The notes under the pieces were generated by a model. That model saw nothing but the letters and a program-made list of their open reading frames with translations, did no database searches and was not told the origin of the DNA. Below are positions 1 through 6,203 of a stretch of DNA of 13,456 nucleotides, in pieces. The stretch comes from Proteiniphilum sp. UBA5267 (GTDB lineage: Bacteria > Bacteroidota > Bacteroidia > Bacteroidales > Dysgonomonadaceae), in assembly GCA_002411515.1 (NCBI GenBank), contig DHTF01000109.1:55429-68884 (forward strand). The letters run 5' to 3'. The first letter of the stretch is position 1; each line of letters opens with the position of its first letter. The position numbers and the translations under genes are program-made.

Positions 1-801
1 GATGTGAAGGAAGCATTTACCGGTTCAAAGTACATGATTTCCTCTGGAGGTGCCCCTCGCAAGGATGGCATGACCCGCGAAGACTTGCTGAAGGGCAATG
101 CTGAAATTGCTGCTCAGCTGGGTAAAGACATCAAATCGTATTGCCCCGACTTGCAACATCTGACCATCATCTTCAATCCGGCAGATATCACCGGACTGGT
201 TGCATTGATCTATTCAGGCCTGAAACCTTCACAGGTAACCACACTGGCTGCACTCGACAGCACCCGCCTGCAGAGTGAGCTGGCCAAACACTTCGGTGTG
301 GAGCAGAGCAAAGTGACCGGTGCCCGCACATACGGTGGACATGGCGAGCAGATGGCTGTTTTTGCTTCTACCGCAAAGGTAGACGGTAAACCGCTGAGTG
401 ACCTGATCGGTACCGATGCTCTCAGCAACGAAGCATGGGCCGACCTGAAGGTACGTGTAACAAAGGGTGGTGCCAACATCATCAAACTGCGCGGACGTTC
501 TTCGTTCCAGAGTCCGTCTTACGCATCCGTAGAGATGATCCGTGCCACCATGGGAGGTGATGCTTTCCGCTGGCCTGCAGGTTGCTATGTAAACATTCCC
601 GGATTCGAGCACATCATGATGGGTATGGAAACCACGTTGGACAAGAACGGCGTTTCGTTTGGCGAGATCAAAGGTACTGATGCCGAAATTGCCGAACTGA
701 AGCAAAGCTATGGTCACCTGGTGAAACTGCGCGACGAAGTGATCTCCATGGGTATCATTCCCGCCGTAGATCAGTGGAGCAGCGTGAATCCCAACCTCTG
801 A
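1..801 (+). CDS. mdh: Malate dehydrogenase (NAD-dependent), 5' part outside window
   Basis: The reading frame is open from base 1 to a TGA at 799-801, giving the last 266 residues. The N-terminal Rossmann part, about 65 residues judging from a usual family length near 330, lies upstream of the window. The lactate/malate dehydrogenase family carries out NAD-linked interconversion of malate and oxaloacetate in the cytoplasm. Visible family marks are the substrate-loop arginine region GAPRKDGMTRED, the FNPAD segment after the nucleotide-binding part, the LDSTRLQ arginine region, and the catalytic histidine in TYGGHGEQM (codon 340-342). The enzyme fits the fumarate-respiring or fermentative branch of central metabolism typical of Bacteroidales. 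The GTG at 4-6 is an internal valine, not the start. A hairpin follows 30 bp after the stop, so this is probably the end of its transcript. The family call is near certain; malate rather than lactate specificity rests on overall resemblance to Bacteroidetes MDH. Confidence 0.93.
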   Translation, partial: DVKEAFTGSKYMISSGGAPRKDGMTREDLLKGNAEIAAQLGKDIKSYCPDLQHLTIIFNPADITGLVALIYSGLKPSQVTTLAALDSTRLQSELAKHFGVEQSKVTGARTYGGHGEQMAVFASTAKVDGKPLSDLIGTDALSNEAWADLKVRVTKGGANIIKLRGRSSFQSPSYASVEMIRATMGGDAFRWPAGCYVNIPGFEHIMMGMETTLDKNGVSFGEIKGTDAEIAELKQSYGHLVKLRDEVISMGIIPAVDQWSSVNPNL

Positions 802-831
802 TCCGTAGGTAGACTATTAAACATACATTAC

Positions 832-870
832 AAAGGGGGCTGTCTCATTATATTTGAGATAGCCTCCTTT
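832..870 (+). terminator. Hairpin terminator after mdh
   Basis: Arms 832-847 and 855-870 pair along all 16 positions, with two G-U wobbles when read as plus-strand RNA, around a 7-nt loop. The stem carries GGGGGCTGTCTCA and ends in TTT, then CTTG. Stems of this GGCTGTCTC type are common behind Bacteroidetes genes. The poly-U tail is short, so some read-through is possible. Confidence 0.75.
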
Positions 871-961
871 CTTGCTACCATGCTCCTACCTAGTCTAGAT
901 GCCTCCGATGCCGCCGGCGTACTTGAACTCGCCTTTCTTGCTACCATACTCCTACCTAGTC
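866..961. repeat. 30-bp direct repeat, two copies 66 bp apart
   Basis: Positions 866-895 and 932-961 are identical except for one base (G882 versus A948). The unit begins CCTTTCTTGCTACCAT and ends CTACCTAGTC. The first copy overlaps the right arm of the mdh hairpin. No open reading frame, transposase remnant or palindromic end accompanies the pair. Its function is unknown. Confidence 0.8.
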
Positions 962-981
962 CCTACCTTGCTCGGTATCTC

Positions 982-1065
982 TCCCTTATCCCTCCCTTAT
1001 CCCTCCGTATATGTATAAGGAGATAACGACCCATTACCCTGTTATTACCCTTCCATTACCCGTAC
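982..1065. repeat. Short motifs repeated with exact 11-bp period
   Basis: An 11-bp unit TCCCTTATCCC occurs at 982-992 and 993-1003, with a further partial TCC. About 30 bp further on, ATTACCC occurs three times, at 1033, 1044 and 1055, again exactly 11 bp apart. The 801-1286 gap has no convincing gene. Apart from these repeats, the 30-bp direct repeat, two hairpins and the promoter element at its right end, I see nothing in it. The helical phasing resembles an array of protein-binding sites, but no such protein can be named. Confidence 0.7.
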
Positions 1066-1115
1066 AGGACGTTGTTTCTTCCAAAACTTGCCCCCATCGA
1101 TGGAAAATGTGCAAA

Positions 1116-1160
1116 GAGGCCATCGCAACAATTATTTTGTGACAGCCTCGTTTTGTTTTT
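1116..1160 (+). terminator. Candidate second hairpin terminator upstream of the peptide locus
   Basis: GAGGC at 1116-1120 pairs with GCCTC at 1145-1149. The stem continues inward, through a two-base mismatch, with TCGCA against TGTGA. A T-rich run (GTTTTGTTTTTT) follows at 1150-1161. This would insulate the operon starting at 1287 from mdh transcription. The stem is imperfect, hence moderate confidence. Confidence 0.45.
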
Positions 1161-1185
1161 TCTCTTCCCTTTACTTCGTGCATTC

Positions 1186-1250
1186 TTTTACGAAAAGTGA
1201 ACCTTTTTTATTTTTTAGGAAGTAATTGGCACAATTAATTCCTATATTCG
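1186..1250 (+). promoter_or_regulatory. Promoter of the peptide operon with shared 36-bp upstream element (copy 1)
   Basis: TTTTACGAAAAG lies at 1186-1197. A 19-nt spacer ending in a T-rich run (CTTTTTTATTTTTT) leads to AGGAA at 1217-1221. After 21 nt comes TATATTCG (1243-1250), a good match to the Bacteroidetes -7 box TAnnTTTG. The expected start of transcription is a few bases after 1250, leaving a leader of about 30 nt before the ATG at 1287. No TTTG-type -33 box is visible where expected; AGGAA sits near that place, which suggests activator dependence. Two more copies occur in the window. Confidence 0.7.
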
Positions 1251-1286
1251 CATTTCAAAACCATACAGTCAGACATACAATCAGAC

Positions 1287-2165
1287 ATGCAAAAGCAGGC
1301 TGAGCAGCTATATTATACCATAGGCGGGCATAATCTTTTGATTGATACACCTTGCGCCGATACGACGGCCGGCTTGCTTCCTTCGTTTGCTCCATTCAGC
1401 GCAGACCTACATGGAGAGCAGGAACTGCTGCTTACCTTCTCGGGTAATACACCCATTGCTGTGCCCACCACGGAGTCGGTAGAGAGCGTCAAGATGGAGG
1501 GAATCATTTTTCATGTCTATAATGACACCGATGGCATCACCATCTCCATGAAAACCTGTGGCAGCATGCACTATCTTCATGTGGCTACCAGCCGGAGTGT
1601 GGTGACCACCGATCTCACCCTTCTGGAAAGAAAAGAAAGTATTTTTCTTTCTTTTTTCCTTCGCATTGCCTATGGAATGGCAATCGTGCGACAACAAACC
1701 ATCAAGTTTCATGCTTCAGTCATCGCAAAGGACGGTAAAGCGCTTGTTTTTCTCGGAAAAAGCGGCACAGGGAAAAGTACACACAGTCGACTCTGGCAGG
1801 AGTATGTGCCGGGTAGCCTCCTGCTGAATGACGACGAACCGATTATCAGGCTGATGGAGGATGGTGCGATACGCGTTTTTGGTGCACCCTGGAGCGGTAG
1901 CACACCCTGCTACCGGAATGAGTCGGCCGAAGTGGCTGCTTTTGTGAACCTTCGCCAGCGACCCGATAATAAGCTGGTGAAACTGAGTGGGGCACATGCA
2001 TTTGCCATTTTGCTTCAGCCTGTTGCACTGTTGCGTTCTGACATGGAGAGCCGTGAAACGGTTTATTCTCTGATCAGCAATATATTGGAAAAGGTGCCGG
2101 TATACCAGCTCGATAACCGGCCCGATCGTGAGGCGGTGGGTCTTTCTGAAACACTGTTGGTGTGA
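1287..2165 (+). CDS. HPr-kinase-like P-loop protein kinase of the peptide operon
   Basis: The product has 292 residues. The C-terminal half carries the HPr kinase/PEP carboxykinase-type fold marks: FHAS at 141-144 (His142 at the place of the HPr kinase active-site His), a Walker A loop GKSGTGKS at 157-164, NDDE at 181-184 as the Walker B-like acid pair, and GAPWSG at 199-204. The N-terminal 120 residues are not recognisable. True HPr kinase acts on HPr of the sugar phosphotransferase system. The absence of HPr genes here and the PqqD, nucleotidyltransferase and exporter neighbours point instead to the HprK-related kinases found with peptide-tailoring clusters; in paeninodin-type lasso clusters such kinases phosphorylate a Ser of the peptide. 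I infer that it phosphorylates the small peptide encoded at 5841. It is the first gene of a five-gene operon, 36 bp after its promoter, and its stop overlaps the next start (TGATG). No signal peptide is seen, so it is cytoplasmic. Confidence 0.8.
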   Translation: MQKQAEQLYYTIGGHNLLIDTPCADTTAGLLPSFAPFSADLHGEQELLLTFSGNTPIAVPTTESVESVKMEGIIFHVYNDTDGITISMKTCGSMHYLHVATSRSVVTTDLTLLERKESIFLSFFLRIAYGMAIVRQQTIKFHASVIAKDGKALVFLGKSGTGKSTHSRLWQEYVPGSLLLNDDEPIIRLMEDGAIRVFGAPWSGSTPCYRNESAEVAAFVNLRQRPDNKLVKLSGAHAFAILLQPVALLRSDMESRETVYSLISNILEKVPVYQLDNRPDREAVGLSETLLV

Positions 2166-2626
2166 TGAAGGAAGACAGACACAAAGTGATACCGAACGAA
2201 CTGCTTTTCGATGAAGTAGCCAAGCAGATAGCCCTGGGCTATCGTGTGCAGATTCGAGCAAAAGGAAATAGCATGTTGCCCTTTATCAGAGAAGGCAAAG
2301 ACTGCATCATGCTGGAAAAGGTGGGAGCATACTCCTTTCAATCGGGGAACCTGTTGCTCGTGCATTTACGGGATGGGCGTTATGTGCTGCACCGGGTAAT
2401 GAAGTGTGACGAAGACCAAATCGTATTGCGGGGTGACGGTAACCTGTCTGCTGTTGAAACCTGCACCCGGGATGAGGTCATTGCTGAGGCGGTTCAGGTA
2501 ATTCGCTCCGGGAAAGCAATCTGTAGAGGGAGTCTGTTGTGGAATATGTATCGTTCCATATGGCCCGGAGGTACTTTTTTTCGGAGAATCGGTCTTGCTA
2601 TTTATCGTAGATTACGTTTCCGTTGA
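2165..2626 (+). CDS. Small S24/S26-type peptidase with Ser/His dyad (signal-peptidase-like)
   Basis: The product has 153 residues from the ATG at 2165, which overlaps the kinase stop by one base. A GTG directly before it (2162) is possible but less likely. The S26 signal-peptidase boxes are present in order: KGNSMLPF at 33-40 with nucleophile Ser36, VLHRVM at 74-79, and LRGDGN at 88-93 (the GDxxN/S box). The position that is Lys in bacterial leader peptidase is His76, as in the ER-type (S26B) signal peptidases. There is no N-terminal membrane anchor; the C-terminus (residues 124-153) is aromatic and arginine-rich and might bind a membrane face. The next enzyme starts 29 bp later. The exporter encoded downstream lacks a C39 peptidase domain, so this protein is the natural candidate for trimming the peptide substrate. 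Proteolytic activity is inferred from motifs only; a non-catalytic LexA-like role cannot be excluded. Confidence 0.72.
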   Translation: MKEDRHKVIPNELLFDEVAKQIALGYRVQIRAKGNSMLPFIREGKDCIMLEKVGAYSFQSGNLLLVHLRDGRYVLHRVMKCDEDQIVLRGDGNLSAVETCTRDEVIAEAVQVIRSGKAICRGSLLWNMYRSIWPGGTFFRRIGLAIYRRLRFR

Positions 2627-2655
2627 ATTCATTCATACTACTTGATATACTATTT

Positions 2656-2925
2656 ATGAGACTAAAAGAAAATTATTCCATCCGCAAGATCGGGGACGAA
2701 TTTATGATGATATCCCATCATGAATCGAGCTTGGACTATACCCGGGTAATTAGCCTGAATGATTCGGCTGCCTATCTGATTGGGGAGACCGGACATCATG
2801 TGTTCACATCCGAAGAATGGGTAGCACTGCTAATAGAGAAATACGGCATCGATCGGACATTGGCTGAAATCGATGTACAGGTACTGGTAGACAAACTAAT
2901 CAGGGAGAATTTGGTCGATGCGTGA
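2656..2925 (+). CDS. PqqD-family peptide-binding (RRE-type) protein
   Basis: The product has 89 residues from the ATG at 2656. The frame is open back to a TTG at 2623 that overlaps the previous stop, but the family profile begins at MRLKENYSIRKIGDEF, so 2656 fits best. PqqD features visible are the short beta-rich N-terminus, VISLNDSAAYLIGE at 31-44 (the conserved 'LN..a..i..' segment) and the C-terminal helices EEWVALLIEKY at 53-63 and DVQVLVDKLIREN at 73-85. PqqD proteins bind the leader part of ribosomal peptides and hand them to modifying enzymes; the same fold is the B1 (RRE) protein of lasso peptide synthesis. Here it should bind the precursor candidate at 5841, which has a YxxPxF motif. 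Its 3' end overlaps the next gene by 8 bp, so the two are translationally coupled. Confidence 0.85.
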   Translation: MRLKENYSIRKIGDEFMMISHHESSLDYTRVISLNDSAAYLIGETGHHVFTSEEWVALLIEKYGIDRTLAEIDVQVLVDKLIRENLVDA

Positions 2926-4030
2926 TCCTGCAATTGATTCGTTGTTTTTACATCTGTTGGGAGCTGCCATTTTCGACAGACCTGTCGACGTCTCACGGAT
3001 TGAGACCCTGGATGCCTTGTTCTGGAAGAAGATAATCGGATTGGCACGGCGACAAAGTGTGTCAGCCCTGATAGCCGACACCATCCTGTCGCTTTCCGAA
3101 GAGATGCTCCCTCCACGTGAGCAGAGGTTTCAGTTACTCCAATTGGTGGAGAAAACCCAATTTCTGAATGGAAAGCTGTTGTCGGTGTTGCGTGATCTAA
3201 CGGAAGAATATACGCAGCTCGGCATTCCTTATGTGCTTCTCAAAGGTCCCGGCAATGGGACGAATTACCCGAAACCCCTCCTGCGTAACCCGGGCGACCT
3301 TGATCTACTGCTCTACCGAAAGGGGGATTACGAAAGAACGCGTGAATGGCTTGCCGGCAAAGGAATAGACATCGTGGATGCCGATGGGATACATTACAAA
3401 TTTGAAAAGGATGGCGTAAGCATTGAAAACCACCGTCGCATCACCTATTTCGATCACAAAAAGTACGATCGTCTCTTTCGGTCGGTAGAAGAGAATCTCA
3501 AGCGTGAGGAGAACTTTTACCTTTCCTCCATTGGAGATCTTACGGTGCAGCAGTTGCCGGTAGAATTGAATGCATTCTTCATTTTTCAGCATCTCTTTCG
3601 TCATTTTGTTCATAATGGCGTTGGTTTTCGCCAGTTCTGCGATTGGATTCTGTTTTTGTCCAAACACCGCCAGGAGATTGATGCAGATTCGTTTACTGCG
3701 CTGAGTAAGTCGTTCGCCCTGCTTTACCCGATGCAGGTATTTGCCCGTGCCGCCGAGAAGTACCTGGATGTTTCTCCGTCGATCTTTCCCTTTGCTACGA
3801 TTACAGACGACAAGTATGCCGACAGGGTCATCGAGGATATCCTCGATAGTGGCAACTTCGGTTTTCACCGTTCCGGAAAAAAACGACCGGCTCAGAAGCT
3901 GCGTGGAATGTGGTTTTCCTATACAACCACCGTACACCGTACAAGGAAGTTTGGGGCGCTCTCACCCGAGCACTGCCAGATATTGCCTTTCACCAAGCTG
4001 ATGCATCGCCTGAAAATAGGATTCAGATGA
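2918..4030 (+). CDS. Nucleotidyltransferase-fold protein (NTP_transf_5-like)
   Basis: The product has 370 residues, starting at an ATG inside the last codons of the PqqD gene. The diagnostic stretch is YVLLKGPGNG (105-114) followed by LRNPGDLDLLL (122-132), with Asp127 and Asp129 as the metal-binding pair of the polymerase-beta-type nucleotidyltransferase fold and Lys109 and Arg123 as companions. A region with histidines follows (HYKFEKDGVSIENHRR from 159), then a helical C-terminal half with HLFRHFVHNGVGFRQFCDW. This family is known from lasso-type and HPr-rel-A-type gene sets beside HprK-like kinases and PqqD proteins, but its reaction is not firmly established. Transfer of a nucleotide or sugar-type group to the peptide, perhaps onto a phosphoserine made by the kinase, is an inference from context. 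No membrane segment or signal peptide is seen. The stop overlaps the next start as ATGA. Confidence 0.8.
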   Translation: MRDPAIDSLFLHLLGAAIFDRPVDVSRIETLDALFWKKIIGLARRQSVSALIADTILSLSEEMLPPREQRFQLLQLVEKTQFLNGKLLSVLRDLTEEYTQLGIPYVLLKGPGNGTNYPKPLLRNPGDLDLLLYRKGDYERTREWLAGKGIDIVDADGIHYKFEKDGVSIENHRRITYFDHKKYDRLFRSVEENLKREENFYLSSIGDLTVQQLPVELNAFFIFQHLFRHFVHNGVGFRQFCDWILFLSKHRQEIDADSFTALSKSFALLYPMQVFARAAEKYLDVSPSIFPFATITDDKYADRVIEDILDSGNFGFHRSGKKRPAQKLRGMWFSYTTTVHRTRKFGALSPEHCQILPFTKLMHRLKIGFR

Positions 4031-5679
4031 GATCTGTCATACAATTTCTGCTATACAATTCCCGAGGTTTCAAAGGGCGTATCGGAATCATTCTGCTGAT
4101 TGGAATGGCAGAAGCGGCCTTTTCTTTGTTGTTTGTGTGGTTCTCCAAAACAATCATTGATATTGCCACCGGGGAACGGGTAGGAGATTTGCTGCCATAT
4201 TCATTCCTCCTGGTGCTTCTGGTAATTTTGCAGATTCTGTTCCGTGCATGCGATATCAGAATGAGAAGGATGACCGAGGTGCGCCTGGCGAATTCCGTCC
4301 GTTACCGCACCTTTTCCCGGCTACTCTATACCCGTTGGCAGGATTTGGCGACGTTGCATAGCGGCGATGTACTCACCCGGATGATCAAAGATACCGATGA
4401 TCTGGTCAACCTCCTGGTCACTTCGTTTCCCCTGGTCTTTGTGGCTGTCGCACAATTTTCCGGTGCTTTGGTAATTCTTTACTTGCTCGATCCCTGGCTG
4501 GCCCTCACTTTGGGTGTGGGGATGCCACTGCTTGCGTTGCTCGGAAAGTTCTACTACCGGCACATGCGCAAATATACAAAGGAAGTAAAGGAGCACGAGA
4601 GCACGATCACCTCCATGCTGGAGGAAAGCCTGCAAAATCAGGTGGTCATACGCACTTTCGAGCGACAGGAAGACGAACTGAGTCGTTTGGAACATATCCA
4701 GACGAAACTTCATCAAAGCATAGAGAACCGAACCAAGGTCTCCATTTTTGCCAATGTGGTCATGGGCATCTCCTTCAACGGGGGTTACATTACCGCTTTT
4801 TTATGGAGTGTGTATGGCCTGGCGAGACGGTCGGTAGGTTTTGGTACCGTCACCGCTTTCCTGCAACTGGTAAATAGGATTCAGCGTCCGCTCTTCGATC
4901 TGATCCGCCTGCTCCCCTCGTTTATATCTGCCAGGACTGCCATTGACCGATTGATCTACCTGACCGGTTTTTCGTTGGAAGATGCCCGTGATGGCATCCT
5001 GCTTGAGGGAGATGTAACCCTCCGGATTGACCGGGTTACCTTTGCCTATTCCCCCACATCGGAGCCGGTATTGTCCGATTTCTCCATGGAGGTGAAACCC
5101 GGTACCATGGTTGCCGTGTCCGGTGAAACAGGCGTGGGAAAAACCACCCTTTTGCGTTTGTTGCTGGGACTGGTTACTCCCACCAGCGGCAGCATGATCC
5201 TCACCGGTCCATTACAGTCGGTCGCTATTTCTGAGCGTACACGCTCCAATTTTGTGTATGTTCCGCAAGGAGGATCCCTCTTCAGTGGCACCATTCGTGA
5301 GAACCTGCTGCTGGGCGATCCCCAGGCTTCCGAGGCAGCACTTACACGGGTATTGCAGATTGCTTCGGCGGGTTTTGTCTTCACGTTGCCCGATGGTTTG
5401 GATACCCGTCTGGGTGAAGGAGGTGCGGGCCTATCGGAGGGTCAGGCACAACGCATCGCCATCGCGCGGGCATTGCTGCGCCCCGGAAGAATTCTGCTGT
5501 TCGATGAAGCCACATCTGCCATGGACCCGGAAACAGCGCGAAACCTTCTCCAGAACTTGAAAAAAGAACTTGGGAGCCGATCTGTGATTTTTATTACCCA
5601 CCAGCCCGAAGTAGCTTCCTTTTGCGACCTGCAGTACCGCCTCCCGGCAGTTTCTGATCCCGGTCCTTTTTCTGCATAA
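4027..5679 (+). CDS. ABC exporter (fused permease and ATPase), peptide export candidate
   Basis: The ATG at 4027 overlaps the previous stop (ATGA) and gives 550 residues. Starts further upstream would overlap the nucleotidyltransferase gene by more than 100 bp and are rejected. The first about 310 residues form a type I exporter membrane domain with about six hydrophobic helices (first pair near 18-40 and 55-75). The ATPase domain has Walker A GETGVGKT at 366-373, the LSEGQ signature at 469-473, Walker B ILLFDE at 489-494 and the switch His525. It works as a homodimer, or as a half-transporter with a partner not seen here. There is no N-terminal C39 peptidase domain. As last gene of the kinase-peptidase-PqqD-nucleotidyltransferase operon, and next to the precursor candidate, it probably exports the finished peptide across the inner membrane; in lasso clusters the D protein has this role. 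The substrate is inferred. Confidence 0.88.
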   Translation: MRSVIQFLLYNSRGFKGRIGIILLIGMAEAAFSLLFVWFSKTIIDIATGERVGDLLPYSFLLVLLVILQILFRACDIRMRRMTEVRLANSVRYRTFSRLLYTRWQDLATLHSGDVLTRMIKDTDDLVNLLVTSFPLVFVAVAQFSGALVILYLLDPWLALTLGVGMPLLALLGKFYYRHMRKYTKEVKEHESTITSMLEESLQNQVVIRTFERQEDELSRLEHIQTKLHQSIENRTKVSIFANVVMGISFNGGYITAFLWSVYGLARRSVGFGTVTAFLQLVNRIQRPLFDLIRLLPSFISARTAIDRLIYLTGFSLEDARDGILLEGDVTLRIDRVTFAYSPTSEPVLSDFSMEVKPGTMVAVSGETGVGKTTLLRLLLGLVTPTSGSMILTGPLQSVAISERTRSNFVYVPQGGSLFSGTIRENLLLGDPQASEAALTRVLQIASAGFVFTLPDGLDTRLGEGGAGLSEGQAQRIAIARALLRPGRILLFDEATSAMDPETARNLLQNLKKELGSRSVIFITHQPEVASFCDLQYRLPAVSDPGPFSA

Positions 5680-5715
5680 CCTTCTCATTAGTTCTTTTTT
5701 TAACAAAAAACATCT

Positions 5716-5781
5716 TTTTACGAAAAGAGTGCATCTTTTTATTTATCAGGAATTAAGATGTCTCAGATAACGTTACTTTCG
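5716..5781 (+). promoter_or_regulatory. Promoter of the precursor-peptide gene with shared 37-bp element (copy 2)
   Basis: TTTTACGAAAAG lies at 5716-5727 and AGGAA at 5748-5752. TACTTTCG lies at 5774-5781, exactly the same distance after AGGAA as in the copy before the operon (21 nt between). The T-rich block TCTTTTTATTTATC before AGGAA also matches the other copies. Expected transcription start is near 5785, leaving a leader of about 55 nt to the ATG at 5841. This gives the peptide gene its own promoter, co-regulated with the enzymes. Confidence 0.7.
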
Positions 5782-5840
5782 CTTGTGGAAGCAATCTTTG
5801 CCAGTTTTGTGATTTTCTACGTATACATCAAAAAACAATT

Positions 5841-6005
5841 ATGGTGGAAATCAATAAAATATTAACAAGTGAATTGAGCGAGAAGAAGGTAGAGAAGTAC
5901 TGTTCTCCAGACTTTGAAGTGATGGATGTCCTTTTCGATCAGCAAATCCTTTCCGGCAGCGAAGACAGCAGCGATTTGCTCGGTTTTGATGGGGAAGAAT
6001 GGTAA
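5841..6005 (+). CDS. 54-residue candidate precursor peptide
   Basis: ATG at 5841, TAA at 6003-6005, 54 residues. An A-rich leader (CAAAAAACAATT) precedes the start, as usual in Bacteroidetes. The N-terminal 20 residues are mixed-charge and helical (ELSEKKVEKY). Y20-C-S-P23-D-F25 follows, close to the YxxPxL leader motif bound by lasso B1/RRE proteins, then a hydrophobic stretch VMDVLF (27-32). QQILSGS (34-40) offers a small-x-small cleavage site, and the remainder GSEDSSDLLGFDGEEW has six acidic residues, three further Ser or Ser-Ser positions and a terminal Trp. From residue 24 to 54 there are ten acidic and no basic residues. There is no N-terminal signal peptide. The pattern Y.sP..ev..v..qilsgS is one I associate with small Bacteroidales peptides of unknown role. 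Position after the exporter and an own copy of the shared promoter element support a precursor role. Chemistry and true cleavage site are unknown. Confidence 0.7.
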   Translation: MVEINKILTSELSEKKVEKYCSPDFEVMDVLFDQQILSGSEDSSDLLGFDGEEW

Positions 6006-6165
6006 ACAATAAAAACAAGGAGATCACAGGAACAACTTATTGCCTTAAAAATAGATGATTCATTTGGCTATTTGATTCATGTATTTGTTTTCAGTGAACG
6101 ATCTATGCTCGCTCGCTCACTGTGCCCCTTACGACGATGTCGCAGTTTGGACTGCTTGGAAATCG

Positions 6166-6189
6166 TTGCCGGGGGCAATTTTCTTTTCC
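6166..6189 (+). terminator. Weak candidate terminator after the precursor gene
   Basis: TTGCC at 6166-6170 and GGCAA at 6174-6178 form a 5-bp stem with a GGG loop, followed by TTTTCTTTTCC. A second imperfect hairpin (AGTGAACGA at 6093 with TCGCTCACT at 6113) lies upstream. The rest of 6006-6203 shows no convincing gene. These are the only termination signals I can see between the precursor gene and the convergent regulator gene. Confidence 0.35.
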
Positions 6190-6203
6190 TTAAATTCTTC
6201 TTT

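Noticed and set aside
831..961. The GGGGGCTGTCTCA hairpin and 30-bp repeat as an insertion-sequence end
   Set aside because: Similar termini occur on some Bacteroidetes insertion sequences, but there is no transposase fragment, second terminal repeat or target-site duplication here.
3910..4026. Longer N-terminus of the ABC exporter (starts before 4027)
   Set aside because: It would overlap the nucleotidyltransferase gene by about 120 bp, looks unlike an exporter N-terminus, and the ATGA overlap at 4027 is the standard coupled start.
1186..6005. A classical lasso peptide cluster
   Set aside because: PqqD/B1, exporter, kinase and nucleotidyltransferase are present, but neither the asparagine-synthetase-like cyclase nor the B2 leader protease is found within the window, and the peptide tail lacks the expected Gly/Ala/Ser/Cys-1 with Asp/Glu at ring position 7-9 in any clear form.
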